From JAYPUG01 sp038117265 (GTDB lineage: Bacteria > Pseudomonadota > Alphaproteobacteria > UBA6615), in NCBI GenBank assembly GCA_038117265.1, contig JAYOFO010000003.1, positions 55,869 to 119,868 on the forward strand: a stretch of 64,000 nucleotides of DNA. The letters are read 5' to 3'. Every line of letters begins with the position of its first letter. The stretch's first letter is position 1. The translations under genes were made by a program, and so were the position numbers. Shown here piece by piece: positions 55,801 to 63,794 of this stretch. The notes below the pieces were generated by a model. It made no database searches. It was not told the origin of the DNA and worked only from the letters and a program-made list of their open reading frames with translations.

Positions 55801-56210
55801 GGGAACAGGCTGATGTTCACCTCGTTGACGGTCGGCTCGTCGGTGTCTTCGGGAAGGTCGGGCCGCACCAGGTCGACCTTCTCGCGCACGTCGTCGATGG
55901 CGACATCGGGGTCGAACCCGGCCTCGAACTCGAGCAGCACGTTGCCGCCGCCGAGGAACGAGGTCGACCGCACCTCCTTGACCCCCTCGATCGAGCGCAC
56001 TTCCGCTTCCATGGGGCGAATGAGAAGGCGCTCGGCGTCCTCGGGCGAGATGCCCTCATGGGTCATGGAGACATAGATGATCGGGATGTTGACGTCGGGC
56101 TCCGCCTCCTTGGGGATCGCGGCAAAGGAGAACGCGCCGGCGATCAGGAGCAGGATCAGGGTCGCGAGGACGGTCCGCGCGCGGTTCAGGGCGGCGTCGA
56201 CGAGGCTCAT
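52845..56210 (-). CDS. RND-family efflux transporter
   Basis: A 1121-residue RND pump of the HAE1/AcrB-like class. It has an N-terminal helix, two large periplasmic loops and two membrane bundles. The TM4 proton-relay region reads AVGMLVDGAIVVTEYAD: the first Asp of the usual Asp-Asp pair is kept, the second is Gly. Between TM6 and TM7 there is an extra segment with two hydrophobic stretches (IVIMVVSVALGGGAGAGIAN and PPLAVVALAAVGAF). Its ATG overlaps the stop of the membrane-fusion gene. No outer-membrane channel gene is adjacent. Confidence 0.92.
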   Translation of the reverse strand: MSLVDAALNRARTVLATLILLLIAGAFSFAAIPKEAEPDVNIPIIYVSMTHEGISPEDAERLLIRPMEAEVRSIEGVKEVRSTSFLGGGNVLLEFEAGFDPDVAIDDVREKVDLVRPDLPEDTDEPTVNEVNISLFPVLVVTLSGDVPEHTLMRLARDLQDAIEAIPQVLEAEIGGDREELVEIVVEPELLESYEVDPGKLLELFARSNQLVAAGSLDTGQGRFAIKVPGLIETVDDILNLPVKVNHNAVVTFRDLTTVRRTFRDRETLARVDGKPAVSLEVSKRTSSNIIETIEQVRTIVETESATWPDAVRVDFSQDKSIRVSTMLRDLQNNVLSAVLLVMIAVVGALGLRSGILVAVAIPGSFLTAILVINALGLTVNIVVLFSLILAVGMLVDGAIVVTEYADRKLREGEPPERAYALAAKRMAWPIIASTATTLAAFAPLLFWPGIVGEFMKFLPITLVATLTASLAMALLFVPVLGTNFANVTQIVIMVVSVALGGGAGAGIANMLVGAAFGGDAPAFVPPLAVVALAAVGAFRGFRIGLWLSRLAVRSLTRKLEDTGDQAALLASEESFDTAALTGFTAWYVGLLRLALKRPGIVLACAVGVLVGSWVLYGAMGKGVEFFPDVEPEQAALQIHARGNLSVAEKSALVAEVEQRVLALQAERGEFDSVYSLSGNLPARDKDAEDVIGTINVEFTEWDRRRPADVILADIIARSSDLAGIFVETRKEEAGPPVGKPVQVQLSSRYPELLEAEVAKVRRFANGLSGLKDIEDSRPLPGIEWEIAVDRAEAAKFGADVTMIGNAIKFVTNGMKITDYRPDDSDDEIDIVARYPYGARTMDQLDEIRLQTTEGLVPIANFVERTARPRTGQLRRVDAIRVMTVRADVLPGVLADDMVRQIRAWLPSAGIDPRVDVEFRGEDEEQKAAQAFLQKAFGVALFLMAIILVTQFNSFYSAFLILSAVVMSTVGVMLGLLIVGQPFGIVMSGIGVIALAGIVVNNNIVLIDTYDRLRARLADPLDAILLTGAQRLRPVLLTTVTTVLGLLPMVLQLNIDFVNREISQGAPSTQWWVQLATAIVAGLSFATVLTLIITPSALMLRERFAERRRARVDRARTAAAE

Positions 56211-57301
56211 GTCTCGCCTGCGCCGGAAATGCGCGCGGTACCCGTGACGGGTTTGACGCTTTCGCCTTCGACGACGAATTCCTGGCCGACGATGATCAGG
56301 CGCACCGTCTCCGGCAGGCCGCCGAGCCAGACGCCACCGGGCTCGTCGGCGATGATCTCGACGGGCAGGAAGTGGACGGTGTCGGTGTCGTCGACGACCT
56401 TGACGCCGACGGCGCCGTCGTCGTTCAGGGTGAGGGTGGACGGCGTGACGAAATGTGCCCGCGCTTCGGAGATGGGGATTTCGATCTGTGCCGTGATCCC
56501 GTCCCTGACCGTCCGGTCGGGATTAGGCACCTCGATCTCGACCCGGTAGGTCCGCGTGCTCGGCTCGGCCACGGGCGAGACGAAGCGCACGATTCCTGTG
56601 CGTTCGCCGCCGTCGATGAGGCGGACCATTGCCGGCATGCCTTCTTCGATGTGCCCGACTTGGCGCTCGGTGACGTTGCCGACCACGAGGATCGGCTCGA
56701 GATCGACCACCGTGGCCGCGATGTCGCCTACCTGCACGTAGTCGCCGAGCTCGACATGACCGGCGTCGAGCATGCCCGAGAAGGGCGCCCGAATGGTGGT
56801 GTGCGCGATGTCGATCTCGATCTGCTCGACGACGGCGCGCGCCGCATCGAGCCTGGCCCGGGCGGCGGCTTCCTCGGTCTGGGAGCGGAAGCCCTTCTGC
56901 TGGAGCTGGGATGCGGCCTCGTGCTCGATCGAACGCTGACGCAGCATCGCCTTGGCCTCGGCCAGCTTCGCCGGGCGATCGTCGGGGCGCAGGCGCGCGA
57001 TGGGAGCGCCGGCCGCAACGGTGTCGCCGCGCATGGCGAGGATTTCCGCGACCTGTCCCCGCGTCTCGGCGCGGATGGCGACCTTGCGCGCCGCCTCCGT
57101 GCGCCCGGTCACGTCGACCGTCTCGGTGCGCGGCGCGGCCTTCAGCTCGGCGACGCGGACCTGCATTGGCGCGCTCGCGGCCGGTGCGCTCGCGGTCGGC
57201 TTGTCGTTGCCGTTTGCGTCTTTGGGCGCGAACTGCCCCGAGACGATCCATGCGCCGGCAATGGCGGCGAGGATGAGTGCGGTGATGACCGATTTCTTCA
57301 T
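56207..57301 (-). CDS. RND efflux periplasmic adaptor (membrane-fusion protein)
   Basis: A 364-residue HlyD/AcrA-type adaptor. It has an N-terminal membrane anchor (VITALILAAIAGAWIVSG), then a split lipoyl domain (IRAETRGQVAEILAMRGD ... HTTIRAPFSGMLDAGHVELG) around a helical hairpin, and a beta-barrel. It links the inner-membrane pump to an outer channel. It sits between the PadR regulator (9 bases upstream) and the RND gene (ATGA overlap), so the three form one operon. Confidence 0.92.
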   Translation of the reverse strand: MKKSVITALILAAIAGAWIVSGQFAPKDANGNDKPTASAPAASAPMQVRVAELKAAPRTETVDVTGRTEAARKVAIRAETRGQVAEILAMRGDTVAAGAPIARLRPDDRPAKLAEAKAMLRQRSIEHEAASQLQQKGFRSQTEEAAARARLDAARAVVEQIEIDIAHTTIRAPFSGMLDAGHVELGDYVQVGDIAATVVDLEPILVVGNVTERQVGHIEEGMPAMVRLIDGGERTGIVRFVSPVAEPSTRTYRVEIEVPNPDRTVRDGITAQIEIPISEARAHFVTPSTLTLNDDGAVGVKVVDDTDTVHFLPVEIIADEPGGVWLGGLPETVRLIIVGQEFVVEGESVKPVTGTARISGAGET

Positions 57302-57310
57302 GGCGCGGAC

Positions 57311-57859
57311 CTATTCGGCAACCGCGCGGCGGGGCGCGATCAGGGCCGACCCGACAAGCTGGTAGCGGTTTTCTTCGATGTAGTCGGCTATGGCGCGCTG
57401 GATTGCGGCGGCGAACCCGCTGACGAAGGCCTGTCCGGGGTTGTCGTCGCCCGTGCCGGGCCTTGCTTCGATGCGCGCAAGGGTCTTGCGGATTTCCGCG
57501 AGGCGGGCGTCGATCATGACGTCGACTTCCGCGGGCGGGAGGATGTCCGCGAACAGCATGCGGAACAGGAAGTCGGAGCGGGTGCGGTCCGGATCGGTCG
57601 GCTCGCGCAGGGCCTCGAGCAGGGCGAGCCTGCCTTCGGAGGTCAGCCGGTAGACCTTCTTGTCCGGGCGGCCCTCCTGGGCGTGTGCCGTGACCGTCAC
57701 CAGGCCGTCCTCGAGCAGCCGCGACAGCGCCGGATAGATCGAGCTGAAGCCGATGTCCTGGATGTGCCCGAACGGCCCGTCCTCGACGGACTTTCGGATT
57801 TCGTAGCCCGAAGCCTCGCCTTCGCTCAGAACCGCCAGGCAAAGAATTTTAGCGTCCAT
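57311..57859 (-). CDS. PadR-family transcriptional regulator
   Basis: A 182-residue PadR regulator. The winged helix (CLAVLSEGEASGYEIRKSVED, then SSIYPALSRLLEDGLVTV, then KKVYRLTSEGR) is followed by a C-terminal dimerisation region. PadR proteins repress efflux or detoxification genes until a ligand binds. It is first in the operon with the adaptor and pump, with an AT-rich palindrome just upstream, so self-repression is likely. The ATG at 57859 is chosen over one 60 bases upstream inside that AT-rich region. Confidence 0.9.
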   Translation of the reverse strand: MDAKILCLAVLSEGEASGYEIRKSVEDGPFGHIQDIGFSSIYPALSRLLEDGLVTVTAHAQEGRPDKKVYRLTSEGRLALLEALREPTDPDRTRSDFLFRMLFADILPPAEVDVMIDARLAEIRKTLARIEARPGTGDDNPGQAFVSGFAAAIQRAIADYIEENRYQLVGSALIAPRRAVAE

Positions 57860-57882
57860 GTCAGACCCCGCTTCGATTGAGC

Positions 57883-57919
57883 ATGATAATTCCATATAAT
57901 ATATAACAATATATATCAT
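57883..57919 (-). promoter_or_regulatory. AT-rich palindromic promoter/operator of the efflux operon
   Basis: A nearly pure A/T stretch in an otherwise G+C-rich window, bounded by the inverted repeat ATGATA ... TATCAT with further ATAT repeats inside. It starts 24 bases before the PadR ATG, where a -10 box and a PadR operator are expected. Confidence 0.55.
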
Positions 57920-58075
57920 TATGTAATAAAGGTCTGGCCGCTCGGGGTTCTACGCGCGATGTGCGCTGACTGCGCTGGCGAACCGCACGCATTTTCCGCC
58001 ACGATGCATCGCGGCTCCGGCCGGTTCGCAGTAAGATCGCGCGGTCGAATCAACTTACTTGGGGGGACCGGCATC

Positions 58076-59863
58076 ATGGCGAAGGCGACGGTGCGCAAGC
58101 CGAAGGGCAAGGCGAAGGACGGATCGTGGACGGAGGTGCGCGACGGCATGCGCATCGATTGGGATGTGCCGATCGCGATGGCCGACGGAACGGTCCTGCG
58201 CGCCGACGTGTTTCGCCCGAACAAGTCGGGCAAGTTCCCCGTCATCATGACGATGGGCCCCTATGGCAAGGGCCTGGCCTGGCAGGACGAGCTCTACGCC
58301 ACGACCTGGCAGCTCTTCTCGAACGATCATCCCGAGGCGATCGCGGGCTCGACCAACAAGTATCAGAGCTGGGAGACGGTCGACCCCGAGCATTGGGTCC
58401 CGGACGGCTATGTCTGCCTGCGCGTCGACAGTCGCGGTGCCGGCCGCTCGGAAGGCTATATGGACTGCTGGTCGCCGCAGGAGACCGACGACTATGTCGC
58501 GTGCATCGAGTGGGCCGGCACGCAAGCCTGGTCTAACGGCAAGGTCGGGCTCAACGGCATCTCCTACTACGGCATGAACCAGTGGTGGGTCGCCGCGCGC
58601 CAGCCCAAGCATCTGGCGGCGATGTGCGCGTGGGAGGCAGCCAACGACTATTACCGCGAGTTCGCGCGGCACGGCGGCATCCTCTGCACCTTCATCAAGA
58701 ACTGGTACCAGATGCAGGTGCTGCCGGTGCAATACGGCTATGGCACCAAGGGCTATCGCAGCTGGGTCCACGGCGACCTCGTCGCCGGCCCGCCGACCTT
58801 GCCGGCGGCGAAGCTCAAGAAGAACCGCGCCGACATGGACCGCGACATCGCGCGGCGCGATATGGAGGACGACTGGTACAAGTCGCGCGGTCCCGACTTC
58901 AAGAAGATCAAGGTGCCGCTGCTCTCGCCGGCGAGCTGGGGCGGGCAGGGGCTGCACCCGCGCGGCAATTACGAGGGCTACTACCAGGCCGGCTCGAAGG
59001 AGAAATGGCTGGAGTGCCACGGGCTGGAGCACTGGACCGAGTTCTACACGCCCTATGGCGTGGAGATGCAGAAGCAGTTCTTCGGCCACTACCTAAAGGG
59101 CGAGAAGAACGGCTGGGACAAGAAGCCGCCGGTGCTGCTCAAGGTGCGCCACGTCGGCGAGAAATTCGTCGAGCGCGGCGAGAACGAATGGCCGCTCAAG
59201 CGAACCAGGTGGACCAAGCTCTACCTCGATCCCGCCCATATGAGTCTGGAGCGCACCGTGCCCGGAAAGAAGGGCACGGTCACCTATGAGGGCATGGGCG
59301 ACGGTGCGACGTTCTTCCTGCCGCCGATGGACAAGGACACCGAGATCACCGGGCCTCTGGCCTCGAAGCTTTTCGTGTCGTCCGAGACTGAGGATGCCGA
59401 TCTGTTCCTGGTCGTGCGCCTGTTCTCGCCCGACATGAAGGAGGTCACCTTCAAGGGCACGGTCGATCCGCACACGCCGATTGCGCAAGGCTGGCTGCGC
59501 GCCTCGCACCGCAAGCTCGACACGAAGATGTCGAAGCCCTGGCGGCCGTGGCATAGCCACGACGAGAAGCAGCCGCTCAAGCCGGGACGCGTCTACGAGC
59601 TCGACATCGAGATCTGGCCGACCTGCATCGTGGTGCCGGCCGGCTACCGGCTGGGGCTGACCGTGCGCGGCAAGGATTACGAGTATTCGGGCGGCGCGCT
59701 GGAGCTGTCGAACTTCGCCCACCCGCTCAACGGCTGCGGCCCGTTCCTGCATGACGACCCGCGCGACCGGCCGAAGAAGGTCTTCGGCGGCAAGGTGACC
59801 TTGCATGCCGGGCCGAAGCATCCGTCCTATGTAATGGTGCCGGCGATCCCGCCGAAGAAGTAG
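58076..59863 (+). CDS. CocE/NonD-family (S15-like) hydrolase
   Basis: A 595-residue alpha/beta-hydrolase of the CocE/X-Pro dipeptidyl-peptidase class. Its nucleophile is Ser163 in GLNGISYYGMNQWW, an acid lies in the later central region, and a His-rich segment LECHGLEHWTEFY likely includes the base. The C-terminal jelly-roll domain (ADLFLVVRLFSPDMKEV ... RVYELDIEIWPTC) is typical. Members hydrolyse esters or proline peptides. The substrate is unknown. No signal peptide. GGGGGGACC lies before the ATG at 58076. Confidence 0.9.
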   Translation: MAKATVRKPKGKAKDGSWTEVRDGMRIDWDVPIAMADGTVLRADVFRPNKSGKFPVIMTMGPYGKGLAWQDELYATTWQLFSNDHPEAIAGSTNKYQSWETVDPEHWVPDGYVCLRVDSRGAGRSEGYMDCWSPQETDDYVACIEWAGTQAWSNGKVGLNGISYYGMNQWWVAARQPKHLAAMCAWEAANDYYREFARHGGILCTFIKNWYQMQVLPVQYGYGTKGYRSWVHGDLVAGPPTLPAAKLKKNRADMDRDIARRDMEDDWYKSRGPDFKKIKVPLLSPASWGGQGLHPRGNYEGYYQAGSKEKWLECHGLEHWTEFYTPYGVEMQKQFFGHYLKGEKNGWDKKPPVLLKVRHVGEKFVERGENEWPLKRTRWTKLYLDPAHMSLERTVPGKKGTVTYEGMGDGATFFLPPMDKDTEITGPLASKLFVSSETEDADLFLVVRLFSPDMKEVTFKGTVDPHTPIAQGWLRASHRKLDTKMSKPWRPWHSHDEKQPLKPGRVYELDIEIWPTCIVVPAGYRLGLTVRGKDYEYSGGALELSNFAHPLNGCGPFLHDDPRDRPKKVFGGKVTLHAGPKHPSYVMVPAIPPKK

Positions 59864-59907
59864 GCGTTCCGGCCACGCTGGGCGTGGCCGGAAAGACCGG
59901 AAATGGC

Positions 59908-59981
59908 TGGCTGGGGGAGGAGGATTCGAACCTCCACTGACGGAGTCAGAGTCCGTAGTCCTACCGTTAGACGATCCCCCA
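59908..59981 (-). tRNA. tRNA-Gln (anticodon CTG)
   Basis: Read on the minus strand: acceptor TGGGGGA/TCCCCCA, a D arm, anticodon stem ACGGA/TCCGT with loop CTCTGAC (anticodon CTG, reads CAG), T arm GGAGG-TTCGAAT-CCTCC, discriminator G and encoded CCA. All stems pair. An ordinary glutamine tRNA, not a suppressor. Confidence 0.95.
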
Positions 59982-60053
59982 ACGGCCGTGCGTGCGCGTG
60001 TTAGCACAAATGATCGGCCCTTGTGTAGCCGAACGCGCAAAAGGTTGGGCAGC

Positions 60054-60326
60054 ATGGCGAATAAGCCTTACCGGCTGGTTGACGCGCACGGTGCGACCGT
60101 CGAAAGCGGCGCACCCGGAACGCTCGGCGGGCACCGCCGGACACGCATCTATGGCCGCCTCGATTGCCCGAATGCGCTGCGCTGGCTTGCGCGAGGACAC
60201 TACGCGCCGCACCGCGTCTTCTTTGCCGATGCGGCGACGGCGCGGTCCGCGGGCTATCGGCCCTGTGCCGTCTGCATGCCCCGGGACTACCGGGCCTGGA
60301 AGGCGGAGCGCGCCGGGCGACCGTGA
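60054..60326 (+). CDS. Small Ada-like metal-binding protein
   Basis: A 90-residue stand-alone Ada N-terminal zinc domain. It has LDCPNALRWLARGHYAPHRVFF followed by AGYRPCAVCMPRDYRAWK, giving the Cys set of the phosphotriester-sensing domain of Ada, without the methyltransferase or AraC parts. It could sense or repair DNA methylation, or simply bind metal. The ATG at 60054 is the first that fits. It lies just after tRNA-Gln on the opposite strand, with the Ppx/GppA gene 90 bases downstream. Confidence 0.78.
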   Translation: MANKPYRLVDAHGATVESGAPGTLGGHRRTRIYGRLDCPNALRWLARGHYAPHRVFFADAATARSAGYRPCAVCMPRDYRAWKAERAGRP

Positions 60327-60414
60327 ACACGCCCCGGTGTATTTGAGTTCGCACGCGGCGCGTGTAAATTCGGCCCATTCAGCGGACAGGGCCCGGTTTG
60401 GGAGGAACAGGCGC

Positions 60415-61488
60415 GTGGGTTCCGGACGGAACGGCGGAGCGAAGGGACGGCGCCGCGGCGGGCGCTGGTCGCACACCTATGCGGCCCTCGATCTCGGCAC
60501 CAACAATTGCCGCCTTCTCGTGGCGCGGCCCGACGGGTCCGGATTCCGGGTCGTCGATGCGTTCTCGCGTATCGTTCGGCTCGGCGAGGGGCTCGGGCAC
60601 ACCAACCGGCTCTCGGAGCATGCCATGGCGCGCACCATCGAGGCGCTGCGGGTCTGCGATTCCAAGGTGCGCCGCAACGGCGCGACGCGGTTCCGCGCGG
60701 TCGCGACGGAGGCGTGCCGGCGGGCCGAGAACGGTGCGGAGTTCGTCGCCCGCGTGCGCGACGAGACCGCGATCGACCTCGAGGTGATCGCACCCGAAGA
60801 GGAGGCGGAGCTCGCGCTGGTCGGTTGCTCGCCGCTTTATGACGCACCGGCGGAGGATGAGTCCTTCGCCCTGCTGTTCGACATCGGCGGCGGCTCGACC
60901 CAGATCACATGGCTCAGGCTTGCGGCGGGCGAACGCGGCAACGCGCCGGTCGAGACCCGGATCGTGGGCTGCGTGTCGATCCCGTGCGGCGTGGTGACGC
61001 TGAGCGAGAAGTTCGACTGCGGCGAAGGGGCCGACAGCCGGGCCTCGCCCGAGACCTATGAGGCGATCTGCGCTTATGTGCGCGGGTTCCTTGCCGAGTT
61101 CGACGCCCGTCACGGTATCGCGGACCGGGTGCGCGACGGTTCGGTCCAGATGGTCGGCACGTCGGGTACGGTCACAACCCTGACGGGGGTCTTCCTCGAC
61201 CTGCCGCGCTACCAGCGCAACCGGGTGGACGGCCGCGAACTGGCGTTCGAGCAGCTGCGCGGCGCGCGCGATCGCCTGCTGGCGCTCGACCGGGACGACC
61301 GCGCGGCCCATCCCTGCATCGGCCCGCAGCGGGCCGACCTGGTGATATCGGGCTGCGCTGTCCTCGATGCGATCTGCGACCTGTGGCCGGTAGGGCGCCT
61401 GCGCGTGGCCGATCGCGGCCTGCGCGAGGGCATCCTGCACGGCCTGATGCGCTCGGCCGACAGCGACGCCTCCCGCGACGGCGCCTGA
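60415..61488 (+). CDS. Ppx/GppA exopolyphosphatase-family protein
   Basis: A 357-residue member of the ASKHA phosphatase superfamily. It has ALDLGTNNCRLLVARP (phosphate loop 1), then LLFDIGGGSTQITWL, and VQMVGTSGTVTTLTGV. It should hydrolyse polyphosphate or pppGpp. The C-terminal HD domain of long E. coli Ppx/GppA is absent, as usual in alphaproteobacteria. The basic N-terminus (GAKGRRRGGRWSH) follows a GTG start with GGGAGGAAC upstream. The rlmE gene starts six bases after the stop. Confidence 0.9.
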   Translation: MGSGRNGGAKGRRRGGRWSHTYAALDLGTNNCRLLVARPDGSGFRVVDAFSRIVRLGEGLGHTNRLSEHAMARTIEALRVCDSKVRRNGATRFRAVATEACRRAENGAEFVARVRDETAIDLEVIAPEEEAELALVGCSPLYDAPAEDESFALLFDIGGGSTQITWLRLAAGERGNAPVETRIVGCVSIPCGVVTLSEKFDCGEGADSRASPETYEAICAYVRGFLAEFDARHGIADRVRDGSVQMVGTSGTVTTLTGVFLDLPRYQRNRVDGRELAFEQLRGARDRLLALDRDDRAAHPCIGPQRADLVISGCAVLDAICDLWPVGRLRVADRGLREGILHGLMRSADSDASRDGA

Positions 61489-61494
61489 GCGGTC

Positions 61495-62199
61495 GTGGCA
61501 CGCGGCGGAAAGAAGGACGGCAGCCAGGGCGGTGCGAGGGCGCGGTCCGAGCGCGTGCGCTCGGCGCGTGGGCGCAAGCTGTCCTCGACCCGCTGGCTCC
61601 AACGCCAGCTCAACGATCCCTACGTCCAGGCCGCCCATCGCGAGGGCTACCGCTCGCGTGCGGCCTACAAGCTTCTGCAGATCGACGAACGGTTCGAGCT
61701 GCTGGCGCCCGGCGCGCGGGTGGTCGACCTGGGCGCCGCGCCGGGCGGCTGGACCCAGATCGTCGTCGACCGGGTGGCGCCGGGCGAGGAGGGCGGGTTG
61801 GTCGTGGCGATCGACCTGCTCGAGATCGAGCCGCTGCCGGGCGCCGAGACGTTGCAGGGCGACATCGAGGATCCCGACGCGGTCGCGCGCCTGCGTGCTG
61901 CGATCGGTGCGCCGGTCGACCTGGTGCTGTCCGACATGGCGACGTCGACCACCGGGCACGCATCCACCGACCATCTGCGCACCATGGCGCTGGCCGAGGC
62001 GGCATTCGTGTTCGCCTGCGAGGTGCTGGCCCCGGGCGGCGGCTTCGTCACCAAGGTCTTCCAGGGGGCCGACGAGCCGGCCCTGTTCGACGCCATGGTT
62101 GGGCGCTTCGAATCGGTGCGGCGATTCAAGCCCAAGGCGAGTCGTTCTGACTCGGTCGAGATGTTCCTCGTGGCGACCGGGTTCAAGCCGGCGGTCTAG
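61495..62199 (+). CDS. rlmE: 23S rRNA (uridine-2'-O)-methyltransferase RlmE (FtsJ)
   Basis: A 234-residue RlmE, which methylates U2552 of 23S rRNA. The SAM loop is VVDLGAAPGGWTQIVVD, and the K-D-K-E catalytic set is seen in AYKLL (Lys59), VLSDMATSTTGH, VTKVFQG and SDSVEMFL. An N-terminal basic extension of about 30 residues is common in alphaproteobacteria. The GTG start lies six bases after the Ppx/GppA stop, so the two are cotranscribed. Confidence 0.94.
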   Translation: MARGGKKDGSQGGARARSERVRSARGRKLSSTRWLQRQLNDPYVQAAHREGYRSRAAYKLLQIDERFELLAPGARVVDLGAAPGGWTQIVVDRVAPGEEGGLVVAIDLLEIEPLPGAETLQGDIEDPDAVARLRAAIGAPVDLVLSDMATSTTGHASTDHLRTMALAEAAFVFACEVLAPGGGFVTKVFQGADEPALFDAMVGRFESVRRFKPKASRSDSVEMFLVATGFKPAV

Positions 62200-62228
62200 G
62201 CCCAGTGCAGGCGCCGGGCGACGGGTGC

Positions 62229-62256
62229 TTGTCGATGGTTGCCGATTGTGTATATA
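62229..62256 (+). promoter_or_regulatory. Candidate sigma-70 promoter of guaB
   Basis: TTGTCG (-35) and TATATA (-10) are separated by 16 bases and lie about 40 bases before the guaB start. The -10 is conspicuous in this G+C-rich sequence. Confidence 0.45.
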
Positions 62257-62296
62257 AGCCGCGTCAACTCCTTTCACGCCGGACGGCAGGGTTGGC

Positions 62297-63757
62297 ATGG
62301 AAATCCGCGACGCGCTCACGTTTGACGATGTTCTCCTCGAACCGGCGGAATCGCGAATCCTTCCCTCGGACGCCGACACATCGACGCAGCTCACGCGCAA
62401 CATCCGCCTTGGCATCCCGTTGCTGTCTGCCGCCATGGACACGGTCACCGAGGCCGACATGGCGATCGCGCTGGCCCAGGCCGGCGGAATGGGTGTGATC
62501 CACAAGAACCTCGAGCCCGACGCGCAGGCAAACGAGGTGCGCAAGGTGAAGCGCTTCGAGTCCGGCATGGTGGTCAATCCGATCACCATCCATCCCGACC
62601 AGACGCTGGACGACGCGCTCTCGATCATGGAGCGCGAATCGATCTCGGGTATTCCCGTCGTGGCGCGCGGCACCGGGACGCTGGTGGGCATCGTGACCAA
62701 CCGCGACGTCCGCTTCGCCAGCGATCCGGCCCAGTCGATCAAGGAGCTGATGACCGAAAAACTGGTCACGGTGGGCGAGGGCGTGGACATGGAGCAGGCC
62801 AAGCAGCTGCTCCACAAGCACCGGATCGAGAAGCTGCTGGTCGTCGATGCGGAAGGCCACTGCGTCGGCCTGATCACGGTCAAGGACATAGAGAAAGCGC
62901 GCGCCTATCCCAGCGCGTGCAAGGACGAGCAGGGCCGCCTGCGCGTCGCGGCGGCGACCGGGGTGGGCGATGCCGGCTACGCGCGGGCCGAGGCGCTACT
63001 CGATGCCGGGGTCGATGTCATCGTGGTGGATACCGCGCACGGCCACTCGCGTGGCGTGGTCGATCAGGTCGGGCGCATCAAGCGGCTGTCGAACAAGGCC
63101 CAGATAATCGGCGGCAACATCGCCACGGGCGAGGCGGCGCGCGCGCTGATCGATGCCGGCGCGGATGCGCTCAAGGTCGGGATCGGCCCGGGCTCGATCT
63201 GCACCACGCGGGTGGTGGCCGGCGTCGGCGTGCCGCAGCTCACCGCGATCGAGGGCGTGCGCGAGGTGGCGGGCAAGCAGGGCGTTCCGGTGATCGCCGA
63301 CGGCGGCATCAAATATTCCGGCGACCTGGCCAAGGCCATCGCCGCGGGCGCGGACTGCGCCATGATCGGCTCGCTGCTGGCCGGCACCGACGAGGCGCCC
63401 GGCGAGGTCTATCTCTACGAAGGTCGCTCGTACAAATCCTATCGCGGCATGGGCTCGCTGGGCGCCATGGCGCGCGGCTCGGCCGACCGCTATTTCCAGG
63501 CAGAGGTCGCCGACTCGCTGAAGCTGGTGCCCGAGGGGATCGAGGGTCAGGTCGCCTACAAGGGCCCGGCGAGCAACGTCCTGCACCAGCTCGTCGGCGG
63601 GCTGCGCGCCGCGATGGGCTACACCGGCAACGGCACGGTCGCCGACATGCAGGCGAACTGCCGGTTCCTGCGGCTGACCAATGCGGGCCTGCGCGAGAGC
63701 CACGTCCACGACGTGACGATCACCCGCGAGGCGCCGAACTATCGCCACAACGCCTGA
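62297..63757 (+). CDS. guaB: Inosine-5'-monophosphate dehydrogenase
   Basis: A 486-residue IMPDH, which oxidises IMP to XMP in guanine nucleotide synthesis. The barrel starts ALTFDDVLLEPAES. Two CBS domains (about residues 95-205) are inserted. The catalytic Cys is in GIGPGSICTTRVVAGVG, the flap reads YRGMGSLGAM, and GGIKYSGDLAKAIAAGA binds phosphate. It has its own candidate promoter and is followed after 37 bases by rsmB. Confidence 0.97.
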   Translation: MEIRDALTFDDVLLEPAESRILPSDADTSTQLTRNIRLGIPLLSAAMDTVTEADMAIALAQAGGMGVIHKNLEPDAQANEVRKVKRFESGMVVNPITIHPDQTLDDALSIMERESISGIPVVARGTGTLVGIVTNRDVRFASDPAQSIKELMTEKLVTVGEGVDMEQAKQLLHKHRIEKLLVVDAEGHCVGLITVKDIEKARAYPSACKDEQGRLRVAAATGVGDAGYARAEALLDAGVDVIVVDTAHGHSRGVVDQVGRIKRLSNKAQIIGGNIATGEAARALIDAGADALKVGIGPGSICTTRVVAGVGVPQLTAIEGVREVAGKQGVPVIADGGIKYSGDLAKAIAAGADCAMIGSLLAGTDEAPGEVYLYEGRSYKSYRGMGSLGAMARGSADRYFQAEVADSLKLVPEGIEGQVAYKGPASNVLHQLVGGLRAAMGYTGNGTVADMQANCRFLRLTNAGLRESHVHDVTITREAPNYRHNA

Positions 63758-63794
63758 TCGGGCGGTTTGCCGGTGAACGGGCGGTAGCCGGGAC

